In this document: positions 37,603-47,110 of the stretch, in pieces
Numbering within the stretch: position 1 is the first letter of the stretch
How the letters are laid out: the number at the start of each line of letters is the position of its first letter
NCBI RefSeq assembly: GCF_019634815.1
Contig: NZ_JAHCAP010000010.1
Span: 1 to 64,000 of the forward strand
Direction of reading: 5' to 3'
From: Dokdonella sp.
Lineage (GTDB): Bacteria; Pseudomonadota; Gammaproteobacteria; Xanthomonadales; Rhodanobacteraceae
DNA length: 64,000 nt
Notes under the pieces: model-generated
What the model saw: the letters and a program-made list of their open reading frames with translations, nothing else
What the model was told of the DNA's origin: nothing
Databases searched by the model: none
Made by a program: the position numbers and the translations under genes

Positions 37603-37727
37603 CGACATCTCCGCTGCGCGAATCGATCGGCATTGCCGTGGGCCGGCGATCCTCGCCGCGCCGCGTGGAATCCGTCAATCCGGTGAAGGCGACGCCGCCA
37701 CGCGCCGCCCATACAATGGCCGTTCCC

Positions 37728-38657
37728 ATGCCCAACTCCTCGATGACTTTGCCAATCGCGCTGCTCTACGGCAGCTTGCGCATCGTCGGCATCCTGCCCT
37801 TGCGCTTCGTCCTTGCCTGCGGTGCCGGCTTCGGCCATCTGGCCTGGCACCTGCGTGGGCGCTCACGCCGGATCGCGGAACACAACCTGTCCCTGTTAAT
37901 AACGCAACAAGGGGCCGAAAACAGACAACAACTGGCGAAAAAATGTGTAATTGAAGCCGGTCGCTCGATGGCCGAAATCATGGCGACCTGGGGCGCCGGC
38001 CCGCAGCGGGCGCTGCGCCGGGTGGTCGAGGTGCGCGGCCGCGAACTGTTCGATGCCGCACGCGCAGCGGGTCGCGGCGTGATCGTGGCGGCCCCGCATC
38101 TGGGCTGCTGGGAACTGCTCAACTTCTGGCTGGCGGCCCAGCAACCGTTGGCGATCCTCTACCGCCCCCCGCGCCGTGCCGCGCTCGAGCCCCTGCTGCG
38201 CAGGGTTCGCGGCGGCGCGCACGTCGAACAGATTCGCGCCGAAGCCAGCGGAGTGCGCGCGCTCTACAAGCGACTGGCCAGTGGTGGCATGGCTGGCATC
38301 CTGCCCGATCAGCAGCCACGTGCCGGCGAAGGCGTGGATGCGCCTTTTTTCGGCGTGCCTGCTTCGACGATGGTCCTGCTGCCGCGGCTGGCCGAGCGCA
38401 CGGGTGCGGCGGTGGTGTTCGCTTTTGCCCAACGCCTGCCGCATGGCGCCGGCTATCGCCTGCACTTCCTGCCGGCTCCGGCCGGCGTTGCCGACAGCGA
38501 CATCGAGCGCGCCTGCGCCGCGCTCAACCGCGGCGTCGAGGACTGCGTGCGCTTGGCCTTCACCCAGTACCAGTGGACCTACAAGCGTTGGCCCAAGACG
38601 GCCACGGCGCCGGTCGCCAACCGCGCGGAGCGCCCCCCCCCTGTTTGCGGGGTTTGA
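37728..38657 (+). CDS. Lipid A lauroyl acyltransferase-like protein (LpxL/HtrB family)
   Basis: The roughly 309-residue inner-membrane protein has an N-terminal hydrophobic stretch and the acyltransferase box APHLGCWELLNFW (H-x4-E), followed by ILYRPPRRAALEPLLRRVRG and GILPDQQPRAGEG, as in LpxL/LpxM enzymes that add secondary acyl chains to lipid A. The start is uncertain: ATGs at 37716, 37728 and 37743 are in frame, and TACAAT overlapping the first may be the -10, favouring a later one. Codon use is odd around 37896-37960 (TTA, ATA, AAA). A C9 run near the 3' end could slip in replication but would alter only the last residues. Confidence 0.85.
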   Translation: MPNSSMTLPIALLYGSLRIVGILPLRFVLACGAGFGHLAWHLRGRSRRIAEHNLSLLITQQGAENRQQLAKKCVIEAGRSMAEIMATWGAGPQRALRRVVEVRGRELFDAARAAGRGVIVAAPHLGCWELLNFWLAAQQPLAILYRPPRRAALEPLLRRVRGGAHVEQIRAEASGVRALYKRLASGGMAGILPDQQPRAGEGVDAPFFGVPASTMVLLPRLAERTGAAVVFAFAQRLPHGAGYRLHFLPAPAGVADSDIERACAALNRGVEDCVRLAFTQYQWTYKRWPKTATAPVANRAERPPPVCGV

Positions 38658-38740
38658 GCGCCTGCCTGACTCCTCCACGATAGGCATCGTCGAGTCCCGC
38701 GCTGCACACCACGCGACTCCGGACCGCACAGGGGGTCATC

Positions 38741-39241
38741 ATGCAAACGCAAAGCGCTGCGCCATCGCGCAGCCGCAGCTTCGTCCATGTTTTGCTCATG
38801 CTGGCGGCAGGCTTGTCGGGCGTACTGATCGTCCTGCCTGCGCGGCCGTCCATTGCCGCCAAGACAGGCACGCGGCCAAGCCCGAACCAGACCCGCGTCG
38901 ATGCCGCGACGAGGTTTGAATACGTCGCGGTGTTTCCCGCCGCCACGCCGTCGTCCTCGATCGAAACGTGGCGGCGCGAGGTGCTGGTGCGGTCGCACAC
39001 CCAAGGCTGCAGCCCCGGGCGCTCCTGCGTGCAACGCCTGCTGCGCGGCTCGGGGCTCGGCGATCGGCGCGTGCAGACCCTCGGCTTTGATCTCGCCACC
39101 GCCACGCCGGCAGCCGAACGCGCCGCGATCCTCGCTGCAGCGGTCGCGCATGCGCCGCATCCCCACATCGAACCGGCCAGTTCGCTGCAACGCGCGGCCG
39201 AACTCCCCCTTCGCTCATTGCCTCAGGAATCGCAACCATGA
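38741..39241 (+). CDS. Exported hypothetical protein coupled to an IPTL-CTERM-type protein
   Basis: The 166-residue protein has an N-terminal membrane or signal segment (SFVHVLLMLAAGLSGVLIVL) and a short soluble part with two cysteines (QGCSPGRSCVQRLLRG). I do not recognise the family. AGGGGG lies 5 bases before the ATG. Its stop overlaps the start of the next gene by 4 bp (ATGA), so the two products are probably made together and may act together at the envelope. Confidence 0.65.
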   Translation: MQTQSAAPSRSRSFVHVLLMLAAGLSGVLIVLPARPSIAAKTGTRPSPNQTRVDAATRFEYVAVFPAATPSSSIETWRREVLVRSHTQGCSPGRSCVQRLLRGSGLGDRRVQTLGFDLATATPAAERAAILAAAVAHAPHPHIEPASSLQRAAELPLRSLPQESQP

Positions 39242-40071
39242 ACCGCATTGCCACAGCCTGGTCCCGCCTAGCCTTGCTCGTCCTGTGCAGCGCCGCGCCG
39301 TTGCCGGCGCTGGCAATTTTCCAGAACGGCGGATTCGAGACCAACGCCTACACCGCCTGGACCCTGGGTGGCGGCACCAACCCCGGCTTGGCTGGCGCCC
39401 CGCCATTCAACAGCGCCAGCGTGCAGATCACGCCGGGCGCGGCCGGGCCTGCCTCGATCGTCGGCCCGGGCAGCACCGATCCGCTGGCACCGACCATCCA
39501 ACTGCCGCGCGTGGGCCAATTCACCGCCAAACTCAATGACGAAGGCGGCGGCGCGCTGGTCACCACGCTGCGCCAGACCGATACCGTGAGCCAGGCCGAC
39601 ATCGATCCTGCCGACGGCTTGCCGCATATCCGCTTCGCCTTCGCACCGGTGCTCGACGATCCCAACCATTCCCCTGCCGAGCAGCCGTACTTTTACGTCG
39701 TGGTGAAAAACCTCGCCGACAACAGCGTCTTGTTCGAACAGTTTGCCTATTCGGGTCAGGCCAACGTGCAGTTCCTGCAGGGCGCCGGCAGCTGGAAGTA
39801 TCTGGAGTTCCAGAACGTCGACGCCGTGCTGCCGGCCAGCGCGCTCGGCCAACAGGTGGAGCTGACCGTGATCGCCTCCGACTGCTCGCTGGGCGGACAC
39901 GGCGGCTACGTCTATGTCGACGGATTCGGTTCGGCCCAGGTGCCGCCCGACAACTCCGGTGGCCCGCAAGGTGCGCCGCACGCGGTTCCTGCCCTGGGAC
40001 CGGCCGGACTGGGCTTGCTCGGCGTCTTGCTGGCGCTCACCGCGCTGTCGATGCGTCGCTGGCACGCCTGA
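39238..40071 (+). CDS. Exported protein with IPTL-CTERM-like C-terminal sorting signal
   Basis: This 277-residue protein has a signal peptide (LALLVLCSAAPLPALAIF) and a beta-rich body beginning FQNGGFETNAYTAWTLGGG, a start typical of carbohydrate-binding-like exported domains. The end is a tripartite tag: VPALGPAGLGLLGVLLALTA and then SMRRWHA, that is, a short motif, one hydrophobic span and basic residues, as in IPTL-CTERM proteins processed by an exosortase-like system. No exosortase gene is in the window. Function is unknown. Confidence 0.72.
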   Translation: MNRIATAWSRLALLVLCSAAPLPALAIFQNGGFETNAYTAWTLGGGTNPGLAGAPPFNSASVQITPGAAGPASIVGPGSTDPLAPTIQLPRVGQFTAKLNDEGGGALVTTLRQTDTVSQADIDPADGLPHIRFAFAPVLDDPNHSPAEQPYFYVVVKNLADNSVLFEQFAYSGQANVQFLQGAGSWKYLEFQNVDAVLPASALGQQVELTVIASDCSLGGHGGYVYVDGFGSAQVPPDNSGGPQGAPHAVPALGPAGLGLLGVLLALTALSMRRWHA

Positions 40072-40133
40072 CTGCGTGATCGAACGCAGCGCCTGCGATG
40101 GGAGCGTCCACGGCCAGGGAAGGCCCCTCTCGG

Positions 40134-40781
40134 CTACGGCGTCACCAATCCCCGCCGCAGCGCCTCCATCGTCGCCTCGGCCCGCGTGCCCACCGCCAGC
40201 TTCCGATAGATGTCCTTGAGATAGCCGGCCACGGTATGCCGCGACAGGGTCAGCAGCTCGGCGGTTTCAGCCACGCTCATGCCCTTGGCGATCAGACGCA
40301 GCACTTCGGTTTCGCGCGGCGTCAGCGTCGCCTCCGGTTCCGCGACTGCCGCCGCTTCCGGCAATGGCTGGAAATGCCGCAGCAAGCGCCGTGCGATCGA
40401 TGGCGACAGCGGCGGCTGGCCGCCGGCGATGCCGGTGAGCATCGCCGCGAGCGATTGCGGCGTCTGATCCTTGAGCACGTAGCCCTGCGCACCGGCATGC
40501 AGGGCAGGAAACAGATGCGCATCGTCGTCGAACACGGTTGCCACGATGCACAAGGTGCCGCGCGGATGCAGGTGTTCGATCAACGCGACGCCGCTGCCAT
40601 CGGGCAGGCCGAGATCGATCAAGGCCAGCGGCGGCGGTGGATCGCATGCCGCGCGCGCCTGCGCCAGCGTTGCCGCGTGGGCTATCGAGATGCCCGGAAA
40701 GGCCAGCGCCAGGGCTTGCGCCAGCCAATCGCGGCTCGATGCCAGGTCATCGACCACGAGCGCGTGATGAAAGCCGCTCAT
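40134..40781 (-). CDS. NarL/LuxR-family response regulator
   Basis: The 215 residues comprise a receiver domain (acidic pair in ALVVDDLA, phospho-acceptor aspartate in LALIDLGLPDGSG, lysine in YVLKDQTPQS) and a LuxR-type helix-turn-helix (LTPRETEVLRLIAKGMSVAE, SRHTVAGYLKDIYRKL). It is the last gene of a three-gene unit; its ATG overlaps the histidine kinase stop by 4 bp. Targets are unknown, although the convergent IPTL-CTERM-like gene pair is adjacent. Confidence 0.93.
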   Translation of the reverse strand: MSGFHHALVVDDLASSRDWLAQALALAFPGISIAHAATLAQARAACDPPPPLALIDLGLPDGSGVALIEHLHPRGTLCIVATVFDDDAHLFPALHAGAQGYVLKDQTPQSLAAMLTGIAGGQPPLSPSIARRLLRHFQPLPEAAAVAEPEATLTPRETEVLRLIAKGMSVAETAELLTLSRHTVAGYLKDIYRKLAVGTRAEATMEALRRGLVTP

Positions 40782-41497
40782 TGCCGCTCCCCGAGCGGCA
40801 GCGTCAACAGCACCTTGGTACCTCCCGCGGTACCCGGCTTCCAGTCGATGTCACCGGCGAGCTGTGCGGCGCGCTCGCGCATGCCGCGCAGGCCACTGCC
40901 GCTGCGCGGCGCATCGACACCCGCGCCACTGCCGTCGTCGGTGAGCTCCAGGCGCAACTGCGCGTCATCTGCCGCCACGCGCACGCGCACGTGGCGGGCC
41001 TGCGCATGGCGAATCACGTTGCTGATCGCCTCACGCGTGATTCGCTGCAGATGCAGGGCGCGGCCGGTGTCGAGCGCGGGATCCGGCAAGGCCTGCGCCA
41101 CCTGCCAGTCCAGCGTAACGCCGACCGCGCACAAACGCTGCTGGATCTCGGCGCGAATATCGCCGAGCACATCGCCGAGCGTACCCGGCGTGCCCCGCGA
41201 ACGCGTGACCACGTCGCGCAGGTCCTGCAGCAGGGCGCGTGCCTGATCGGCTTGTTGCGGCGTCGACGCCGAGTGCACCAACCCAAGCAGCTTGGCGCCC
41301 AGATCGTCATGCAGGTCGGCATAGATGCGCTCCCGTTCGCTCGCCGTGGCCTGCGCGCGCACCAGCATCTCGCGTTCGTGGAGTCGCGCGTTTGCCTGCG
41401 CCCGTTCGCGCCCAAGCCGGATGCGCAAGGACAGGGCCAGCGCGATCGCCGCAAACGCCAGCGCGACCAGCACCACGATCAGCGCCATGGCCGTCAT
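40778..41497 (-). CDS. Membrane-anchored histidine kinase of the NarX/HisKA_3 type
   Basis: The 239-residue protein has one N-terminal membrane span (ALIVVLVALAFAAIALALSL), then a coiled coil and the HisKA_3 dimerisation box ERERIYADLHDDLGAKLLGL, whose histidine follows the LHDDLG pattern. An ATPase domain follows, with ISNVIRHAQ as the N-box and DDGSGAG and GSGLRGMRERA as the G-boxes. It has no extracytoplasmic sensor, so it must get its input from a partner. It overlaps the upstream Ser/Thr kinase and the downstream regulator by 4 bp each. Confidence 0.9.
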   Translation of the reverse strand: MTAMALIVVLVALAFAAIALALSLRIRLGRERAQANARLHEREMLVRAQATASERERIYADLHDDLGAKLLGLVHSASTPQQADQARALLQDLRDVVTRSRGTPGTLGDVLGDIRAEIQQRLCAVGVTLDWQVAQALPDPALDTGRALHLQRITREAISNVIRHAQARHVRVRVAADDAQLRLELTDDGSGAGVDAPRSGSGLRGMRERAAQLAGDIDWKPGTAGGTKVLLTLPLGERQ

Positions 41498-43917
41498 GTT
41501 GCCGTTCCGGTCTCGAGCGCAGCGGCCTTGGTCTTCTCGCCCAGCCGCGTGTAGACCTCGGCGAGCCGCTCGGCCGCGGTGCGCGTGCGCGCATGTCCGC
41601 TGCCGACCAGGGTCGACAACTGCGCATGCGCAGCCTCGAGCTCCGCGCGCGCATCGCGCAGGCGGCCCATTTTCGTCAGGCACAAGCCGTGATTGCTGCG
41701 AAAGATGGCCGTCATCAAGTGGGCGGGACCGACCGCCTCGCGCGCATCTTCGACCAGGCTGGAGAATTCCCCGTCCGCCACGGTGAGCTTGCCCGCTTCC
41801 ATCAGCAGCATCGCCAGGTTGTTGCGCGGCGCGAAGGTCGACGGATGGCGACTGCCGGCACGCTGCTGAATCCGGATGATGCGTCGATACAACGCCTCGG
41901 CATCTTCGCTGCGATGACGCTCTTCGAGGATGTAGGCCAGCGAATTCATGGCCGCGAGTGTCTGCACGTTGGCCTCGCCCGCGGTGCGCTCGAAGCCCTG
42001 CATCGAAGTTCGTGCGGCATCCTCGGCTTCATCGAGACGACCTTGCGCGACCAGGATGTTCGCCAGCGTCTGCCATGTCGTGAGCGTCGACGAATGCGCC
42101 TCGCCCAGCACTTCACGCTGCAAGCCCAGGGTCGCGCGCGCTTCCTTTTCGGCGGCGGGATTGTCGCCGCGCGCGGCGAGGATCAGCGCCAGATTGTGGT
42201 GGCTGGTCAGGGTGGTCGGCGCGCGTTCGCCGAAAGCCGCCCGCCGCCAGGCGAACACCTCGCGCGTGAGTGCTTCGGCTTCCTCCAGCTGGCCGGACTC
42301 GCGCAACAGGGTCGACAGGCTGCTGCGTGCCGTGGCGATCGTGATCTGCACCTCGCGCTGCGCGGCGGCGGCTTGGTCAAGTTGCCGGGCATTGGCGAGC
42401 AGCGCGCGCAAGCCGCGCGTTGCGGCTTCGACCTTGCCTTCGTCGCTGTCGATGCGGGTTGCCGCCAGATCGAAGTCCAGGCGCGCCGCAGCGGTCGCCT
42501 CGGGCCAGGCCTCACGCGCTTTCGCCAAGGCCGCGCGCGCCTGCTCGAAACGCGTGAGTTCGGTCAGGATCGTGGCGTGCTCACGCCAGAGGGCGGCCCG
42601 TTGTGCAGGCGGCGTCTGCGCCCCGATCAAGGCCAGGGCGCGCTCGCTGAGCGCGAGCGCAGCGGGGTAATCGCCCAGCGCACGGCGGGTCGAGGCGAGC
42701 GTTGCCGCCACCGCGCGCTGCACGTTCGGCTGCGCGGAAAGCTCGTCGAGATCGTGCTCGGCCGCGGCAACCACCTCGTCCAGAGCGGGACGGCTGCCGG
42801 CCGTGGCTTCGGGGTTGGCCGATGCAAGCATGCGCTGCAGGAAGGCGCCGACTGCCGCACTCTCCTGGGCGCGTCGTTCGGCCTGGACATGCGCCGCGCG
42901 TTCTGACCACGCCAGCCGCAGGGAAACCACGGTCGCCGCCGCCAGCACCACGAAAACCGCTGCTGCCGCCGCGGTCAGCGCGCGATGCCGGCGCACGAAC
43001 ACGCGGGCGCGATAGGCCAGGGTTGCCGGCCGCGCCACCACCGGCCGATGCGCGAGAATGCGCTCCAGATCATCGGCAAACTCGGCGGCGCTCGCGTAGC
43101 GATGCGTGCGCTCGCTCGCCAATGCCTTCATCACCACGGTATCGAGGTCGCCCCGAGCGCTGCGCACCACCCGCGCCAGCGGCGGCGGTGCATCGCGCAG
43201 AATGTCGAGGGCCTCGAACAGATTCGAATCGCTCAGCCGCGGATGGGGCAGTCGTCCGCCAATGAGTTCGTAAGCCATCACTCCGAGCGAATAGATGTCG
43301 CTGCCGGCGTCGACATTGCGATCGCCGCCGCGCAGCTGCTCCGGACTCATGTAGGGCAGCGTGCCCAGTACCTGGCCGGCGATCGTGAGTGTTTGCTCGC
43401 CACTGTCTTCACGATGGGCGACACCGAAATCAAGCACCTTGACCTGCCCGTCGCGGGTCACGCGCAGGTTGGCCGGCTTGAGATCACGATGGATCACGCC
43501 ATGCTCATGCGCGTGGTGGACTGCCCGCGCGATCGACACCAGCAGCCGCAAGCGCTGCTCCAGCGTGCAGTTGGCTTCGCGCACATGGTCGAGCAGGTCG
43601 CTGCCGCGCACGTATTCCATCGCCAGCCAGGGCATGCGCCCACCCTCGACAACGACTTCCCCCGCCGCGTACAGCCTTGCGATACCCGGATGTTCGAGCG
43701 CAGCGAGCGTGTCGATCTCGCGCTGCAGCCGGGCGATCAGGCTTGGCGAGGCGCTGCGCACGACCTTGAGCGCGACCCTGCGCGCAGGTTGTGTTTCCTC
43801 GGCCAGATAGACGCGACCCATGCCGCCCTCACCGAGCACGCCGAGGATGCGGTAGGGACCGATGCGCGAGGGCATGGCGTCGGCGCCGCCGGCGTCAACG
43901 TGGCTGTCGTTGTGCAT
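41494..43917 (-). CDS. Transmembrane Ser/Thr protein kinase with TPR domain
   Basis: This 807-residue PknB-type protein has a Hanks kinase at about residues 20-290: GEGGMGRVYLAEE, the ATP lysine in VALKVV, IHRDLKPANLRV, VLDFGVAH, GTLPYMSPEQ. A single membrane span (ALTAAAAAVFVVLAAATVVS, near 315) follows, then some 450 residues of tetratricopeptide repeats, for example TTLTSHHNLALILAARGDNP, expected in the periplasm. It probably senses an envelope signal and phosphorylates cytoplasmic targets. AGGAAG precedes the ATG. Its stop overlaps the histidine kinase start, making a Hanks-kinase/two-component cassette. Confidence 0.93.
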   Translation of the reverse strand: MHNDSHVDAGGADAMPSRIGPYRILGVLGEGGMGRVYLAEETQPARRVALKVVRSASPSLIARLQREIDTLAALEHPGIARLYAAGEVVVEGGRMPWLAMEYVRGSDLLDHVREANCTLEQRLRLLVSIARAVHHAHEHGVIHRDLKPANLRVTRDGQVKVLDFGVAHREDSGEQTLTIAGQVLGTLPYMSPEQLRGGDRNVDAGSDIYSLGVMAYELIGGRLPHPRLSDSNLFEALDILRDAPPPLARVVRSARGDLDTVVMKALASERTHRYASAAEFADDLERILAHRPVVARPATLAYRARVFVRRHRALTAAAAAVFVVLAAATVVSLRLAWSERAAHVQAERRAQESAAVGAFLQRMLASANPEATAGSRPALDEVVAAAEHDLDELSAQPNVQRAVAATLASTRRALGDYPAALALSERALALIGAQTPPAQRAALWREHATILTELTRFEQARAALAKAREAWPEATAAARLDFDLAATRIDSDEGKVEAATRGLRALLANARQLDQAAAAQREVQITIATARSSLSTLLRESGQLEEAEALTREVFAWRRAAFGERAPTTLTSHHNLALILAARGDNPAAEKEARATLGLQREVLGEAHSSTLTTWQTLANILVAQGRLDEAEDAARTSMQGFERTAGEANVQTLAAMNSLAYILEERHRSEDAEALYRRIIRIQQRAGSRHPSTFAPRNNLAMLLMEAGKLTVADGEFSSLVEDAREAVGPAHLMTAIFRSNHGLCLTKMGRLRDARAELEAAHAQLSTLVGSGHARTRTAAERLAEVYTRLGEKTKAAALETGTAT

Positions 43918-44043
43918 CAGAAGCTTCCTGGATTTCCCCGTCGCCGATGCTGCCACATCGCCGGGGCAGACACGAGCGCGCGGTCGTCGCCCGCCCGGGC
44001 GCCAAGGCACGCCGGCTCCGCGCCGGTCACGATCCGCACACGC

Positions 44044-44649
44044 TCAGTCGCGGGCGTCGACTTCGCGCACGACCATCAGCTCGCAGGCACCGGCACCGGA
44101 ATCCTCGCGCGTGAGCGAACTGCGCCAAGTCCAGCCGTCGGCACGCACCGCACGCACCAGCTGCCCCTTGAGCTCCACCAGCGCCCCCACGCGCACGCGA
44201 TCGAGCGCGCGGGCGATGCGGTCGTCGGCGGGAATCAAATGCACATTGGCGCTTTCACGCACGATATCCCGCGGCGGCAGCGGCGGCTGATCGCGCCAAC
44301 GATAGCTGTAGAAGCGTGCCGCCTGACTGATGTCCAGCTGCGCCAGCACGGCGCTGTCGGACATGCCGCGCCAGCCGAGCGCGAAGTCGAGCGGCGACAG
44401 CGCGCTGCCTTCATCGAAGCGATAGTCCTTGCGCGACAACACGCGTGCGCGGATTGCGTAGTCGGCGAGCGGCTCGAGGGTGTAGTCGCCGTGCTTGAAC
44501 GGAGCCGGATCGAGCGGATCGCTTTGCTCGGGCTCGGCATCGACGAGCACGCCATCCGCGCGCGCCAGCGGGCGTTCCCTGAGCGCCCAGTTGAAGGCGC
44601 CCAGCACTCCGAGCCCCAGCAACAGCGCAACCCACAGCCGCCGATTCAT
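44044..44649 (-). CDS. Conserved hypothetical single-span membrane protein
   Basis: The 201 residues have one N-terminal span (LWVALLLGLGVLGAFNWAL) and a soluble domain with YAIRARVLSRKDYRFDEGSA, LSPLDFALGWRGMSD and GWTWRSSLTREDSG. Similar proteins of unknown role are frequent in gammaproteobacteria. It follows the TPR gene with a 4-bp overlap, so the two are coupled. Confidence 0.7.
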   Translation of the reverse strand: MNRRLWVALLLGLGVLGAFNWALRERPLARADGVLVDAEPEQSDPLDPAPFKHGDYTLEPLADYAIRARVLSRKDYRFDEGSALSPLDFALGWRGMSDSAVLAQLDISQAARFYSYRWRDQPPLPPRDIVRESANVHLIPADDRIARALDRVRVGALVELKGQLVRAVRADGWTWRSSLTREDSGAGACELMVVREVDARD

Positions 44650-44972
44650 GATGCTGGTTTGTGCAAGCGCTTGCGGAACACCGCCATCTCCTTGGCCGCC
44701 TGCACGTCACCGCGCGCCTGCGCTACGGCAATGCCCTGCTCGAAACTGGCGTCGGCCGCCGCCGAGTCACCCGCCTGCGCCTGCGCGCGCCCCAGCGCCT
44801 TCCACGCCGCCGAGTAGCGCGGGTCGAACGCGAGCGCCTGCTGCAGCGCCTCGATCGCGGCCGCGAAATCGCCCTGCGCCAGCAGCGCATTGCCGAGCGA
44901 GTAGCGCAGCAAGGCGCCATCACGCGAACCGCCGAGCTGGGCGCGCAAGCCCGCGATCAATCCTGCATTCAT
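44646..44972 (-). CDS. Small tetratricopeptide-repeat protein
   Basis: The 108-residue protein has two clear TPR units: LLRYSLGNALLAQGDFAAAI and SAAWKALGRAQAQAGDSAAA, followed by a third half-helix. No signal peptide is seen. The start at MNAGLIAGLR fits better than an ATG 18 bp upstream. It is the first gene of a two-gene unit with the hypothetical membrane protein. A protein-interaction role is likely, but no specific partner is evident. Confidence 0.75.
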   Translation of the reverse strand: MNAGLIAGLRAQLGGSRDGALLRYSLGNALLAQGDFAAAIEALQQALAFDPRYSAAWKALGRAQAQAGDSAAADASFEQGIAVAQARGDVQAAKEMAVFRKRLHKPAS

Positions 44973-45011
44973 GCCGCCATCATCGCGCAAGCGCGGGCTG
45001 CGCGGAAACCG

Positions 45012-46250
45012 TCATGGCGCAGTGCGACCCGCAGCGACGAGGCGATGCACGTCATGGGTGGCGACACCGACATCATGCGACGGCTTGACGAAGAAATCGG
45101 CATGTTCGAGCGTGCGCTCCATGTCACCGCGCCCGGCCGCCCAGTGCTCGCGCATCGTGCCCAGGCCGAAGGCATAGTCCTTGAACTGAGCCTCGTAGGG
45201 CTTGGCCTGATAGATCAGGTGCACGATGTTGAACACGTGGATGCCCACCCACGGCAGCAAGGTCTGCCGCAGCTGCGCATCGATGTGCGTCGATGGCACC
45301 GCTTCGAGCAGGCGCCGGATTGCGTGGCGCAACTGCTGCAGGTGGGCGACATGGTCGGTCTCCAGTCGCGTGCGACTGGAATACTGGATGTCCTTCTGCC
45401 GTTCGAGCACATCCATCAGGGTGCGCGGCAATTGCCCGCGTGCGCTCCACAGGTCAACCTGCAACACGAGGCTGTCGCGGCGCGGCGTGTCGGCGAGCAC
45501 GTGATCGAGCGGCGTGTTGGAGACCAAACCGCCATCCCAATACTTCTCGCCATCGATCTCGATCGCGGGAAACGCCGGCGGCAGGGCGCCCGAAGCCATG
45601 ATGTGTTCGGCGCGGATGACTTCGTGCGCCGAGTCGAAATAGCGGAAATTGCCGGTGCGCACCTGGGTCGCGCCCACCGACAGCCGCACTTCGCCGGCAT
45701 TGATGCGATCGAAGTCGACCAGGCGTTCGAGCGTGCTCTTGAGCGGCGCGGTATCGTAAAAACTGGTGGCCTCGACGCTGCCGTCGCTGAACAGCAGCGG
45801 CGACTGCGGGCGCACCTTGAAGAAGCCTTGCTGACCGAAGGCCAGTGCACCGAACGCGCCCAGCGAATTGGCCCAGGCATCGAGTGCGTGGCTGGGCGGC
45901 ATCCATTCGAGCATCGCCCGCACGCCAGCGCCGATGATGGCCGCACCGCCACCGGGCTCGCAGATGGTTTCCCAGAATTCGCGCAGGCGCGCGACGCGCT
46001 GCCCTGGCGCATTGCCGGCAAGGATCGCCGCATTGATCGCGCCGATCGAAGTGCCGGCAAACCAGTTTGGTCGCAAGCCGCCTTCGTGCAGCCCCTCGTA
46101 GACGCCGCACTGATACGAGCCGAGCGCGCCGCCACCCTGCATGACGAGCGCGACCGTGGCGTAGTCAGCCGCGAGCTGTGCCGGTGAGCGTGCCTGCGGT
46201 TTCGCGCCAATGCTGCGCTTCGTGCGCGTGGTGCGGCGCGCGGGGCTCAC
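45012..46250 (-). CDS. Patatin-like phospholipase with C-terminal DUF3734-type region
   Basis: The 412-residue protein has all patatin elements: oxyanion loop [19 protein letters not shown], nucleophile elbow [15 protein letters not shown], and the catalytic aspartate in [13 protein letters not shown]. The C-terminal third ([20 protein letters not shown]) matches the DUF3734 region. The GTG start overlaps the bdhA stop, so translation is coupled. Pairing with 3-hydroxybutyrate dehydrogenase suggests a role in degradation of lipid or polyhydroxybutyrate stores, which is inference. Confidence 0.88.
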   Translation of the reverse strand: MSPARRTTRTKRSIGAKPQARSPAQLAADYATVALVMQGGGALGSYQCGVYEGLHEGGLRPNWFAGTSIGAINAAILAGNAPGQRVARLREFWETICEPGGGAAIIGAGVRAMLEWMPPSHALDAWANSLGAFGALAFGQQGFFKVRPQSPLLFSDGSVEATSFYDTAPLKSTLERLVDFDRINAGEVRLSVGATQVRTGNFRYFDSAHEVIRAEHIMASGALPPAFPAIEIDGEKYWDGGLVSNTPLDHVLADTPRRDSLVLQVDLWSARGQLPRTLMDVLERQKDIQYSSRTRLETDHVAHLQQLRHAIRRLLEAVPSTHIDAQLRQTLLPWVGIHVFNIVHLIYQAKPYEAQFKDYAFGLGTMREHWAAGRGDMERTLEHADFFVKPSHDVGVATHDVHRLVAAGRTAP

Positions 46251-47029
46251 TGCATGAACCAGCCGTGGCTCACGACCACGCTTTGCCCGGTCAGCGCGTT
46301 GCTGCCGAAGCCGGCGAAGAACAGCGCGCATGCGGCGACGTCGTCGACCGTGGTGAACTGGCCATCGACGGTGTCCTTGAGCATGACCTTCTTGACCACC
46401 TCGTCTTCGGAGATGCCCAGTTCCTTCGCCTGTTCCGGAATCTGCTTGTCCACCAGCGGTGTGCGCACGAAGCCCGGACAGATCACGTTCGCGCGCACGC
46501 CGTGCGCGGCGCCTTCCTTGGCCACCACCTTGGCCAGGCCGATCAGCCCGTGCTTGGCGGTGACGTAGGGCGCCTTGAGCTTGGAGGCTTCCTTGGAATG
46601 CACCGAACCCATGTAGATGATCGAACCGCCGTTGCCGCGCGCATACATCTGGCGCAGGCAGGCGCGGGTGGTGAGGAAGGCGCCATCGACATGGATCGCC
46701 ATCAGTTTCTTCCAGTCGGCGTAGGAGAAGTTCTCGATCGGATTGACGATCTGGATGCCGGCGTTGGAAACGAGGATGTCGACCGCACCGAGTTGCTTGA
46801 CCACGCTGTCGACACCGGCATCGACCTGTTGCTCGTTGGTGACGTCCATTGCCACGCCGATCGCCTTGACACCCTTGCCCGTGAGCTCCTTCGCGGTCGC
46901 CTGTGCACCGTCGAGGTTGAGGTCGGCGATGGCGACGTTGGCGCCGTGATCGGCGAACACTTCAGCGATGCGCTTGCCGATGCCGCTGGCCGCGCCCGTC
47001 ACGATTGCCACTTTGCCATCAAGTCTCAT
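46247..47029 (-). CDS. bdhA: 3-Hydroxybutyrate dehydrogenase
   Basis: This 260-residue short-chain dehydrogenase has the NAD-binding [33 protein letters not shown], and catalytic Ser-Tyr-Lys in [10 protein letters not shown] and [14 protein letters not shown]-x-P-I and the glutamine-containing C-terminus are typical of bacterial D-3-hydroxybutyrate dehydrogenases, which make acetoacetate. AAAGGA precedes the ATG. It is the first gene of a two-gene operon with the patatin-like lipase. Confidence 0.92.
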   Translation of the reverse strand: MRLDGKVAIVTGAASGIGKRIAEVFADHGANVAIADLNLDGAQATAKELTGKGVKAIGVAMDVTNEQQVDAGVDSVVKQLGAVDILVSNAGIQIVNPIENFSYADWKKLMAIHVDGAFLTTRACLRQMYARGNGGSIIYMGSVHSKEASKLKAPYVTAKHGLIGLAKVVAKEGAAHGVRANVICPGFVRTPLVDKQIPEQAKELGISEDEVVKKVMLKDTVDGQFTTVDDVAACALFFAGFGSNALTGQSVVVSHGWFMQ

Positions 47030-47110
47030 GATCCTTTCTCCATGATCGACGCGGCCATGCCGCAGAAATGTTGGCGCGCTGCCTGAATCCGCGATACCTG
47101 CAGCCGGCCC

